The translations under genes and the position numbers were made by a program. A stretch of 61,630 nucleotides of DNA from Desulfobacula sp. (GTDB lineage: Bacteria > Desulfobacterota > Desulfobacteria > Desulfobacterales > Desulfobacteraceae): NCBI RefSeq assembly GCF_030145145.1, contig NZ_JAQYWD010000040.1:1-61630 (forward strand). The letters are read 5' to 3'. Of the stretch, positions 25,361 to 33,196 are shown piece by piece. Position 1 is the first letter of the stretch. Every line of letters begins with the position of its first letter. The notes under the pieces were generated by a model. The model worked only from the letters and a program-made list of their open reading frames with translations. It did not search any database and was not told the DNA's origin.

Positions 25361-26092
25361 TTATCCTTTCACTTCGATTGTTGAGCGCCCCCCATCAACC
25401 CCGATGATCTGACCTGTGATCCATCCAGCGTCCTCGGAAATTAAAAATGCGGCAAGCGCGGCCATGTCTTCGGGGGTTCCCAGACGGTTTAAGGGATGCT
25501 TATTTTTAATCGCCTCAGCCATGGATGGGTTTGACAGGATCTTTTCAGTAAGAGGGGTCTGGGTAATAGAGGGAGAAATTGCATTCACTCGAATTAGAGG
25601 TGAAAGCTCTGCAGCCAGCGAACGTGTCAACCCATTTACGGCACCTTTGGCCATAGCGATGGACGTATGCATTGAAAATCCCCTTTGAGCGGCCACACTC
25701 GAAAACAGAACAATAGATGATATGTGTTTATTTTTTTTAAGTTTAGTTAAAGCAGACTGGACTGCCATGGCAGCACCTAATGCATTTACTTTAAAATCGA
25801 GAAGAAAATCCGTTTGTCTGAACTTTCGAATGCTGCCCAGGTTGATGGTACCCACGGCATAGACAATTCCCCCGATTTCACTTCCAGCATCATCGTTCAC
25901 ACGTTTGAACAAGTCTTGATCCGTAACATCTCCAATGGTGATCCCGGCGTTAAGATCGCTGGCCAGATCGGCAAGCTTCTCCGGGTTCCTTCCGACCAAA
26001 TGAATGCGAAAGCCTTTGTCAAAGAGTATTTTTGCCGTAGCAGATCCAATTGCACCGGAGGCTCCATAAATAATAATAGTTGGTTTCATCAT
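25361..26092 (-). CDS. short-chain dehydrogenase/reductase
   Basis: A 243-aa classical SDR: cofactor motif IYGASGAIGSATAKI (residues 8-22), Ser in SSVAAQRG, and a divergent catalytic region where HTSIAMAKGAVNGLTRSL stands in for YxxxK. The Tyr of the YxxxK pair appears to be replaced by Ile or Ser, so catalysis may be altered. The C-terminal GQIIGVDGGRS is typical. It is closely packed between the FAD oxidoreductase (62-base gap) and the ADP-ribosylglycohydrolase gene. Confidence 0.8.
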   Translation of the reverse strand: MMKPTIIIYGASGAIGSATAKILFDKGFRIHLVGRNPEKLADLASDLNAGITIGDVTDQDLFKRVNDDAGSEIGGIVYAVGTINLGSIRKFRQTDFLLDFKVNALGAAMAVQSALTKLKKNKHISSIVLFSSVAAQRGFSMHTSIAMAKGAVNGLTRSLAAELSPLIRVNAISPSITQTPLTEKILSNPSMAEAIKNKHPLNRLGTPEDMAALAAFLISEDAGWITGQIIGVDGGRSTIEVKG

Positions 26093-26154
26093 TACCCCGC
26101 TTATACTTTATTTCAAGCGGCCATATGGATTTTTCTCATCACTATATGACCCAC

Positions 26155-27414
26155 TCACATGAAATGGTTTTCGTTTATTATCTGCTCTGCTGTCAACCGA
26201 CCGGACAACAGGGCCCATTGGATGCCGGGAATACGTTGATATTCACCGCAGGTGTATACGCCATCCCTTACCCTGCCAGAATCCATTGCCGGATTTGATA
26301 CGGGTGGAGACTGGTCCGGCAGCGCATGATCAATGTGATATGTTTTTATATGCTCCCAGTTTCGGACCGGGTCTCCAAACCACTGGCGCAATTCGCTTCG
26401 AACCGAATGTTCCAATGACTCATTGTCCATTGATGGATGATCCAGCACGACAACAGCAATCAGATGTCTACCAGAGGATGAATAAGAAGGTGCCGTCAGG
26501 GTTGGTATGGCAATATTGTTAATGAGCCCTTTTCCTTCGCCATTCAAAATCAAAAACGGGCTGGAAATCGGAGGTTTTTCAGCAGAAAAATATAGACACC
26601 GCTCTCCCTTTGAATTAGACTTGACGGGAAGTTTTAACAATCGTTGCGTCTCTGGTCCCTCTGTTGCGATTACAATTGTTCTGCCGGTAATTTTCTGGCC
26701 GTTTGTGAGTGTCACACCGTCATCACCAATCAATTCCACGCTTGCACCCAAACGGATTTGATTTGCTGGAATACCTTCAGAAAGCTGTATCGGGATTGCG
26801 CCCATTCCTTTGGCAGGAAGCGCGGCATCTCCTGAAGCGAATATATTAAAAAGATATCTGAAAACCCTGCTGGATGCATTTAAATCAGGATCAAGGCAGA
26901 CACCAGCGAAGAAGGGTCTGAAGAAACGCTCGATGATGCGGTCAGAAAACGGGTATGACCTTAAAAAATCTATGGTTCTCATATCCGTTGATTCAAAGAT
27001 GCCCTTGGACCCTTTAATTTTATTCCCGGCAAAAAGTCTTAGGATTCTCAATCGATCCGTTATTGTGCCAATGGGTGCCGTCAGCGTACCCCATAAATCC
27101 TGCGGTCTTCGAATGGGATCAGAAATGTAAAACAATTGTCCATTTGTCCTTACAGCAACGCCTGGTGAAAATAGTTTTAAATCGAGTGCATCGAAATCTA
27201 ACAGACTGCGGGCCTCAGGATAAGTGGTTTGCAAAACTTGAAACCCGTGATCAAGGATAAACCCATCAACACGGTCTGATTTTATCCTGCCCCCCACGGT
27301 TTGACCGGCTTCAAGGACCAGAAATCGTATCCCTTCTTTTATAAGCCTTTTCGCGCAGGACAAACCGGAAATTCCTGCCCCAATAATGATCACATCTGTA
27401 TTTGATTTTTCCAT
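26155..27414 (-). CDS. FAD-dependent protoporphyrinogen oxidase/desaturase-like protein
   Basis: A 419-aa flavin amine-oxidase-fold protein: IIGAGISGLSCAKRL and LEAGQTVGGRIKSD (residues 10-48) bind FAD, and GVYTCGEYQRIPGIQWALLSG closes the FAD site at the C-terminus. It belongs to the group that contains protoporphyrinogen oxidases, phytoene-desaturase-like and plant-type proteins of unknown substrate. It is the first gene of the tight leftward run 27414-24336, with GGAGA 6 bases upstream of the ATG. It differs clearly from the paralogues at 15952 and 33197. Confidence 0.8.
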   Translation of the reverse strand: MEKSNTDVIIIGAGISGLSCAKRLIKEGIRFLVLEAGQTVGGRIKSDRVDGFILDHGFQVLQTTYPEARSLLDFDALDLKLFSPGVAVRTNGQLFYISDPIRRPQDLWGTLTAPIGTITDRLRILRLFAGNKIKGSKGIFESTDMRTIDFLRSYPFSDRIIERFFRPFFAGVCLDPDLNASSRVFRYLFNIFASGDAALPAKGMGAIPIQLSEGIPANQIRLGASVELIGDDGVTLTNGQKITGRTIVIATEGPETQRLLKLPVKSNSKGERCLYFSAEKPPISSPFLILNGEGKGLINNIAIPTLTAPSYSSSGRHLIAVVVLDHPSMDNESLEHSVRSELRQWFGDPVRNWEHIKTYHIDHALPDQSPPVSNPAMDSGRVRDGVYTCGEYQRIPGIQWALLSGRLTAEQIINENHFM

Positions 27415-27452
27415 GAATTATCTCCAGATTAGAATTCCGTGATCTGAACTGG

Positions 27453-27487
27453 AAAAAAAGGCCCCCCAAATGAATTGAGGGGCCTTT
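27453..27487 (-). terminator. intrinsic terminator
   Basis: Read leftward: AAAGGCCCC, 13-base loop, GGGGCCTTT, then a T-run (seven T). It closes the coiled-coil protein gene at 27527-27829 and insulates the next run. Confidence 0.85.
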
Positions 27488-27526
27488 CATTTAGTTAGCG
27501 CCATCTTAACAAAATGGCGATGGAGA

Positions 27527-27829
27527 CTATCCGCCTACACTTCCAGCATCAAGGTCTTTCCATGCTCTGTCAACACTGCTTCCAACTGTTCCAAAAAGGT
27601 CATCAAGTTCATTTTTCATGGGCGACCAGTCTGATGGGCACTCGTTCTCTAACTGATCAACTCGAAGCTGCGCCGCTGTCACTTCTTGATCAAGTTGCCC
27701 AATTAATGGTAAAATTTTTTCTTTTTCAGCAGATCCGTAAGTGTCTGCAACTTTTTTCATCGCTTCAAGTTTTTCTTTCCAAGCGGAAACTTCTGACAAC
27801 ATTGCTTTACAGTAATCTTTCACTTCCAT
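27527..27829 (-). CDS. coiled-coil stress-type protein, 100 aa
   Basis: A short, highly charged helical protein (heptad pattern over residues 5-75) ending in SSVDRAWKDLDAGSVGG. The layout, a long helix pair followed by a Trp-containing AWKDL tail, resembles the sll1863-type stress-response family. That assignment is tentative. GAGGAG precedes the ATG and a strong terminator follows, so it is monocistronic and probably well expressed. Confidence 0.7.
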   Translation of the reverse strand: MEVKDYCKAMLSEVSAWKEKLEAMKKVADTYGSAEKEKILPLIGQLDQEVTAAQLRVDQLENECPSDWSPMKNELDDLFGTVGSSVDRAWKDLDAGSVGG

Positions 27830-28110
27830 GATTTCTCCTCCATGATTCAGGTTTATGAAATAATAAATTAGCCATATAATCCTACTTAAAGTAGTGTAAA
27901 ACTCAATACCCAGATCTGAATCAACTCAGTTTATGAAAGGTTAAAGAGTTTTGGAAGTAGGGCTCTTTAAATTATATGATTCATCACAATACGGTTAATC
28001 AAGAAAAATGTCACGCGATATCTCACCTTATGATTATCGACAAGTCGGGGAAGAAAAATCAATTTGGGGTTCCTGATCTACATCTGTTTTCTCGGCATAG
28101 GAAGATCGTT

Positions 28111-28872
28111 TTAAGGATAATTCATGCGCGTGGGCCTCACCACTGCATTACACAGGTGAACCTGGGGAGGCTGGGAAATGATATAGTGGATGGTATTGGC
28201 AATATCTATCACATCCAGCAGAGGGCCGAATTGTTCCACCATGGTCTGAATGGTGTCATCGCCGTATCCAGCACTCGACTGGAATCCGGTCAAACAAGCT
28301 CCCGGCTCTACCAGTGAGACCCTTACACCGGATGAAGATAGTTCCCGGCGAAGTCCTTCGGTCAATGCATGAACAGCCGCTTTAGAGGCCCCGTAAACAG
28401 TACTGAATTCAGAGACATGCCGCCCCGCCACCGAACCGATGACAACGATGTCTGCTGCAGCATCTGGAAATCGGCTTTTTTGCCTGTCTTCCATATTCCG
28501 GGCCGCCCATTGCATCAGTTTCAATGCAGCCGTCACATTGACCTGAATCATCTCCTCCAGTTCAGATAAATCAGCGTCTTTTACAGAGCCACCCAATCCA
28601 CGGCCGGCATTAACCACAACAATATCAGCCGGTTGCCCGAACCGTTCCGCGGCCATTGAAAACAGACGGTCAAGAACGACTTCGTCTGCTGCATCACCGA
28701 CCACAGCCGAAAAATTGGGTTTAAATTTTTTCTCCATCATTTCCAGACGAGATTGGTTGCGCCCAGACCCTACAATTCCAAATCCGGAATCGATAAATTT
28801 TTTAGCCGTGGCCTCGCCGATTCCTGAGGTGGCGCCGGTAACAATGGCCACGCGGGGAAATTTTTTTGACAT
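28111..28872 (-). CDS. short-chain dehydrogenase/reductase
   Basis: A 253-aa classical SDR with TGATSGIGEATAKKF (residues 13-27), NAGRGLGG, catalytic Ser in IGSVAGRH and YGASKAAVHALTEGLR (Tyr/Lys) and VSLVEPGA. All catalytic residues are present. The closest style is the serine 3-dehydrogenase/YdfG-like group, but the substrate is unknown. AGGAG precedes the ATG. It is transcribed leftward, apparently alone. Confidence 0.85.
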   Translation of the reverse strand: MSKKFPRVAIVTGATSGIGEATAKKFIDSGFGIVGSGRNQSRLEMMEKKFKPNFSAVVGDAADEVVLDRLFSMAAERFGQPADIVVVNAGRGLGGSVKDADLSELEEMIQVNVTAALKLMQWAARNMEDRQKSRFPDAAADIVVIGSVAGRHVSEFSTVYGASKAAVHALTEGLRRELSSSGVRVSLVEPGACLTGFQSSAGYGDDTIQTMVEQFGPLLDVIDIANTIHYIISQPPQVHLCNAVVRPTRMNYP

Positions 28873-29089
28873 GCTTACTCCTTACTACCGAGTTGATTAG
28901 TTTTGAGATATTGAATCACTTAACATTTCAGTCGCTTTGTGTCTGTCTTGAATTGCTGTGGTCTGATACCGGTCTTCCTTGAAATTGCCTTGAATATTTG
29001 TAACTATCTTTCTATAAGGGTTGGTGCATTTGGCTGATACGATTCCATCCCTATTCAACCTAATACCAAAACGCTTGTTACAATTGCTA

Positions 29090-29686
29090 CTATTTGTATG
29101 ATCTAATCCAATCAATTTCAAGTTGGAATTTTTCAGCTTTTTTATTTGATATCAGGAATCCGATTTGTTGAATTTTTTCAGGATGCAGTGGCTTTAGGTT
29201 TTCAAGAATACGCCCTCTGAACACCGGCACACACTCATGGAAGGGAACGCTAACTATTGTCCAAGTATTCGGTTGTGTTTCAAACTGATATCGATACGAT
29301 ATACCATCGAAACGATCATTTGTTCTTATCCGAAATTGGTATTTTTTCCCATCTCCTTTTACTCGAAGCAGAATGCCATTATATCCATCCAACTCATATG
29401 AGCGCGGCAGTGTTCGCATTGATGCAAAGCCACCATTGTTTTCCAAAGAAACAATACCTTTAAAAATAATTAAATTGTTGCGGAAGACAATTTCACTTTC
29501 TGATAACCCACCCATAACGCCATCATTTACGATCTGCCAATTTTTAATTTCATCTGTATTCTTGAAGTCAAATATAAGCTTTTCCGCTTTATTTATGACG
29601 TTATACGTTTCATTTGCCCGAGCTTCTGACAATAAAAATAATAATGACACCACCATTAATATAAACTGTATTCTGACAGGTTTCAC
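29090..29686 (-). CDS. CIA30-domain secreted protein
   Basis: A 198-aa protein with an N-terminal signal peptide (hydrophobic residues 7-20) followed by a CIA30/NDUFAF1-type beta-sandwich: IFDFKNTDEIKNWQIVNDGV, MGGLSESEI and GILLRVKGDGKKYQFRIRT. Bacterial CIA30 proteins have no fixed function; the mitochondrial relative assists complex I assembly. Start codon is GTG with GAAGG upstream. The family also turns up near photolyase/lipid-stress genes in other bacteria (from memory). Confidence 0.8.
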   Translation of the reverse strand: MKPVRIQFILMVVSLLFLLSEARANETYNVINKAEKLIFDFKNTDEIKNWQIVNDGVMGGLSESEIVFRNNLIIFKGIVSLENNGGFASMRTLPRSYELDGYNGILLRVKGDGKKYQFRIRTNDRFDGISYRYQFETQPNTWTIVSVPFHECVPVFRGRILENLKPLHPEKIQQIGFLISNKKAEKFQLEIDWIRSYK

Positions 29687-29800
29687 TATTTAGCCTTCCA
29701 TTTCTTATTAAGGAAAGAATCTTGAGCACTTTATATAGACCATCTATAAGAAGGTCAGTGCAATTGGGTATCCGCGCTTTTGTCTGATTCTTTGATAAAA

Positions 29801-30217
29801 CTAGTCTGTGACATCCTTTTGTATAGCCAGATAATGGCTAATCCTGTCATTCTTACCATTGATAGGAACGATTTTCCATTCCATCATAAATTCGGAGCCA
29901 TCCCGCCTGTAGTTCAAGGCTCTTCCATGGAACAGTCTGCCGGCCCTGATATCTTCATTCAGTTGTTTGATAACAGCTGGATCGGTTTCTTTTCCCTGAA
30001 GCATTGACGGTGACTTTCCCAGGACTTCATGGGGACCGTAACCTGTCATTTCGCAGAATGCTGGATTAACATACACAATCGGGTAACCTTTACTGGCTTC
30101 TGTAATGATTATTGAGTTAAAGGACTCTTCCATAGACTGCTCCAACAACCGTTTCATAATGAATTTATAGTTATCGTCATGGTCAAAAAGATCAAATATT
30201 GATTTTGGATTTTCCAT
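29801..30217 (-). CDS. stand-alone LOV-like PAS protein lacking the photoactive Cys
   Basis: A 138-aa single PAS domain with an N-terminal helix, the layout of short LOV proteins. It keeps YVNPAFCEMTGYGPHEVLG, LQGKETDP and NYRRDGSEF plus a C-terminal AIQKDVTD whose Gln is the flavin-contacting residue in LOV domains. The LOV motif GxNCRFLQG reads GKSPSMLQG (residues 67-75), so the adduct-forming Cys is Pro70, and the second Asn (FWN) is Met. It may bind flavin without an adduct, or another ligand. No output domain is fused, so it would act through a partner. AGGAG precedes the ATG. Confidence 0.75.
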   Translation of the reverse strand: MENPKSIFDLFDHDDNYKFIMKRLLEQSMEESFNSIIITEASKGYPIVYVNPAFCEMTGYGPHEVLGKSPSMLQGKETDPAVIKQLNEDIRAGRLFHGRALNYRRDGSEFMMEWKIVPINGKNDRISHYLAIQKDVTD

Positions 30218-30457
30218 TAAATTGACTCCTTTTTTGTCTGATTATGGCCATCTATTAAAAAATTTAAAGGAACGGGTTTCAAACACATACGTATCATTAA
30301 AGATTATTATCACTATTTCAATTTTTTAAAGAAAATAAATTCACAAACCCATCTTTTTGCTTTTATTGGGATTTGGCAGGCATGTTACTGAAGCAATTTA
30401 ACTTGTTAGAGTTAATGTGGGCAGTGACAAATGTAATAAAGATTACGAGATTTATTA

Positions 30458-30871
30458 TTATTTTTTGGCTTCCAATGCAGCGATGAGCCGTCCGTAAAGG
30501 TGGATGAGGTCATCTCCCGGAAAGCGCCGAAGGTCGCATTCAAGCAACGCGCCTTGCTCAGCTTTCATACCCATGGTTTGGTAAAGCAGCCGGGCTTGAT
30601 GCCAGGTCGGCAGCCAGACCAGTTTTTCGGAAATCTGCCCGACACTTCCCAGGATATCGATAAACCGGGGCAGGCTCAGGACAAAGTAGACACGGTTTGG
30701 GAACGGGGATTCAGACGAGATAATACCGTCCGGGTCCCATGCAAAACATCCCACATGGGGGTGCCAGATCAATCCCGATTTCTTCATTTTCAAGGCCAGT
30801 TGGCAGACCTTTTCATCAAATGGAATGGGTGCCAGATCTTTTTTACCGTCAAACTTAACAGGTTTTATCAT
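30458..30871 (-). CDS. unrecognised protein, 137 aa
   Basis: No family is recognised. The protein is soluble, with a Trp/His-rich segment LIWHPHVGCFAWDPDG (about residues 34-49) and YFVLSLPRFIDILG, and good ribosome site AGAGG. It begins 14 bases after the stop of the 328-aa unknown gene and is surely co-transcribed with it. The His-x-His plus Cys arrangement could bind a metal, but that is speculation. Confidence 0.65.
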   Translation of the reverse strand: MIKPVKFDGKKDLAPIPFDEKVCQLALKMKKSGLIWHPHVGCFAWDPDGIISSESPFPNRVYFVLSLPRFIDILGSVGQISEKLVWLPTWHQARLLYQTMGMKAEQGALLECDLRRFPGDDLIHLYGRLIAALEAKK

Positions 30872-30884
30872 TTTTTACCTCTTT

Positions 30885-31871
30885 TTAAAAAGATTGCGAA
30901 GGTGCCCTTTCTGACTGTTTTGTGTTTGTATAAGCCGAAACGATACGGCGGGCATCGGCAGTCCCCTCCTGCCGGATGAGGGGATAAAGATGGAGACAGT
31001 CTTTGATCTTGAGTGTCCGGGCCATCCGGATACAATCCCGTTCATCGGTAAGGTGCAAGAATGTCCTTGCATCCTCACGGCTTTCTTCTTTTTGAATAAT
31101 TTTGGAATAAACAATGGATTGTGCTGCCATCAGTGATTCCCACGTTTCATCTGCCAGGCGGGGATGAAAGATATAGGCCAGGGTCAACTGGTCGCCCGGG
31201 CTGTAAAGATGCTGTGGCTGATTTGGTACCTGCAATGCCACCCGATCAAGGAAAACCGGCTGAACCCGGAATGACCCTGACAATTGGCGCCAGAGCTTCT
31301 GCCACAACAGATAGTGAATCGTACCGGCTTCAACAAAGATGCTCTCATACCCCCCTGTCTGCTGGGCAATCGCCTGGGCACGCAGGGAGTCTCTCAGCCG
31401 GAACCGGGCCGCGTCTGCCCTTGCAAATTGCCTGATGGCCTCAACCGTGGCTTCAAAAGGACCGGTCACAGCGGTTCGATAATATTTTAACAGCGCGCCG
31501 GTGGCGTTTCGCTCCGCCAGATAAACGAAATACGGCAGCGTGTCCTGTTCCAGCTCTTCGGGCGTGTTTCCCTGTGCAAAAAATTCATGAACGGACAACA
31601 GGGCCTCGACAAACGGTTCAACCTGGATCAATTGTTTGCCCCTGGCATATAGTTCCTGCTCAAGATGGCACATGCGCCGGCTGAATTCGGGGTATTCCAG
31701 ATCTAACGGCATCAGGTAGTCGTCCACCCCAAGCGACCGGTTCAACATATTTTCAAAGTTGACTTCCGGGGGTTCCTCCAGGAAAATCACGTCATGCTGC
31801 CCCATGATCCGGGCCATAACAGGAACCATTTCCGGCCGGTGAATGGAAAAACCGATGTTGATATGCTTCAT
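30885..31871 (-). CDS. unrecognised protein, 328 aa
   Basis: I do not recognise this family. It begins with a strand-helix pattern (IGFSIHRPEMVPVMARIM) followed by DVIFLEEPPEVNFE, giving an alpha/beta look with acidic pairs, and the rest is mostly helical (RNATGALLKYYRTAV, TFLHLTDERDCIRMARTL). No signal peptide or membrane segment. It lies between the selenocysteine peroxiredoxin and the 137-aa protein, all in one direction with gaps of 13-19 bases, so a shared role with thiol/selenol chemistry is plausible. The ribosome site is weak. Confidence 0.65.
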   Translation of the reverse strand: MKHINIGFSIHRPEMVPVMARIMGQHDVIFLEEPPEVNFENMLNRSLGVDDYLMPLDLEYPEFSRRMCHLEQELYARGKQLIQVEPFVEALLSVHEFFAQGNTPEELEQDTLPYFVYLAERNATGALLKYYRTAVTGPFEATVEAIRQFARADAARFRLRDSLRAQAIAQQTGGYESIFVEAGTIHYLLWQKLWRQLSGSFRVQPVFLDRVALQVPNQPQHLYSPGDQLTLAYIFHPRLADETWESLMAAQSIVYSKIIQKEESREDARTFLHLTDERDCIRMARTLKIKDCLHLYPLIRQEGTADARRIVSAYTNTKQSERAPSQSF

Positions 31872-31890
31872 TTGACTGCCCGATCTATTT

Positions 31891-32376
31891 TTAAGGCATC
31901 GCTTTTAAGGCATCGATAAACGCCCGATTGTCCGGAACACCTTTTTGCTTGAAACGGATGATACCTTTTTTGTCAATTAAATAGGTCACCCTTCCTGACC
32001 CATAGCGTTTTTTTATTGTTTTGTCTTTGTCAGAGACAAGGGGAAACCTGATGTGGTTTTTCCCTGCAAATTCCTTGTTGTCTTCAAGACTGTCCGTGCT
32101 GACACCCACAACCTGGGTATCCCATTTTTCAAATTCTTCCAGATCCCGCTGGAAGGCAATCAGTTCATCCGTTCAGACGGGTGTAAAAACTGCGTAATAA
32201 AGTGCCAGCACCACATTCTTTTTTCCGGTAAACTCGCCGAGCGAAACCATCCCCTGTGTGGATTTGCCACTAAATGACGGGGCCTTGTCGCCAACGTCAA
32301 GGCTGAAGGATACAGCCGGAAAAAATAAAAAGCCCAGCAGGACCGCACAAGGTAAAAGCAATCTTAATTTTTTCAT
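31891..32376 (-). CDS. selenocysteine peroxiredoxin with signal peptide
   Basis: The frame runs from the ATG at 32376 (site AGGAGAG) through an in-frame TGA at 32173-32175 to 31891, 161 residues. The TGA (codon 68) falls exactly on the peroxidatic Cys of the AhpC/TSA motif: AVFTPV-U-TDEL, where relatives have TPVCTxE. Downstream the Prx pattern continues (VVGVSTDS, FPLVSDKD, RVTYLIDKKGIIRF). A SECIS hairpin follows the TGA. Residues 1-25 are a signal peptide, so the enzyme acts outside the cytoplasm and presumably reduces peroxides there. Conventional annotation would split it into two fragments. Confidence 0.88.
32137..32154 (-). promoter_or_regulatory. bacterial SECIS element
   Basis: Starting 19 bases after the TGA, a perfect 6-bp stem TTCCAG/CTGGAA encloses the loop CGGGAT with G residues. 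Position and loop fit the bacterial SECIS consensus for SelB. Confidence 0.75.
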
Positions 32377-32457
32377 TTTTATCTCTCCTGGAATGTTTTT
32401 GCATGTCCAAATTATAAGTCGGTTCCGGCAACTTTCAATGCCGGGACCTGCCTTTCC

Positions 32458-33054
32458 TCACTCGGCTGTCATATATTCAGGATTGCGTGGTTCCACCAAA
32501 TGTTTTAAATCAAACCAGAACCGGGCCCGCTGTTCCGATTCCGGTGGCTGTTGAATCGGTAATTCAAGAAAGGGAACATCCATATTCAGGGCATGAAATT
32601 TTTCAGATAGGATTTCTGCCATAATACCCATTAGTACTGGATCTTCAGTACTGGGGGTGTCCACCGGCATGGGCGATTCTGTATGATACCTGTTCACCTT
32701 GTGCTTGCCCCAGTGAATCCCGCAGGTCGGACTGTTGCGCAGGCCAATATAGGCGACCAGGCGATAGTCATTTTTCAGGAATTCCTCAACCATAAGAAAT
32801 GGGGTTTGCAGAAGATCTTTGCAATGATTACGGAAAAACATATTGTCATATTGCTGTCTGCCCTGGGGATTGCGCTGTAATCCCATGGCGGTAGTTTCAG
32901 GGCAAAGGTATTGGATAATGCCGACCCGATATTTCATCAGATAATCCATTAATTCATGTGACAAGGGAAAATTCTGTCCAAGCACATGAACACGACAATA
33001 TGGATTGATTAAACACTGCGCGACTAAAATGATTTTTTTATCTTTCTTGCTCAT
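32458..33054 (-). CDS. TudS-related (DUF523-like) Fe-S desulfidase-type protein
   Basis: Start 33054 (MSKKDKKIILVAQCL) is preferred for AAGGA 8 bases upstream; 42 more codons are open but look unstructured. The protein (198 aa) has Cys positions typical of DUF523/TudS-like enzymes: ILVAQCLINPYCRV, YLCPETTAMG and RNSPTCGIHWG. These probably hold a 4Fe-4S cluster. Characterised TudS removes sulfur from thiouracil; the CD3072-type subgroup to which this seems closest has no proven substrate. It is the first gene of a leftward run with the Sec-peroxiredoxin and two unknown proteins. Confidence 0.75.
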   Translation of the reverse strand: MSKKDKKIILVAQCLINPYCRVHVLGQNFPLSHELMDYLMKYRVGIIQYLCPETTAMGLQRNPQGRQQYDNMFFRNHCKDLLQTPFLMVEEFLKNDYRLVAYIGLRNSPTCGIHWGKHKVNRYHTESPMPVDTPSTEDPVLMGIMAEILSEKFHALNMDVPFLELPIQQPPESEQRARFWFDLKHLVEPRNPEYMTAE

Positions 33055-33196
33055 AATGGGGTTCCTTGTATTTAAAGCTGTCATCTTTATCTTTTCCCCC
33101 TTTTTCTGTTGGGATACAGGGGCCGTCATCGTTACGTTTTCGCGTGACCGATTGTCGCCGGCGATATCAAGATCCGTCATAATGACATTGGATTAC

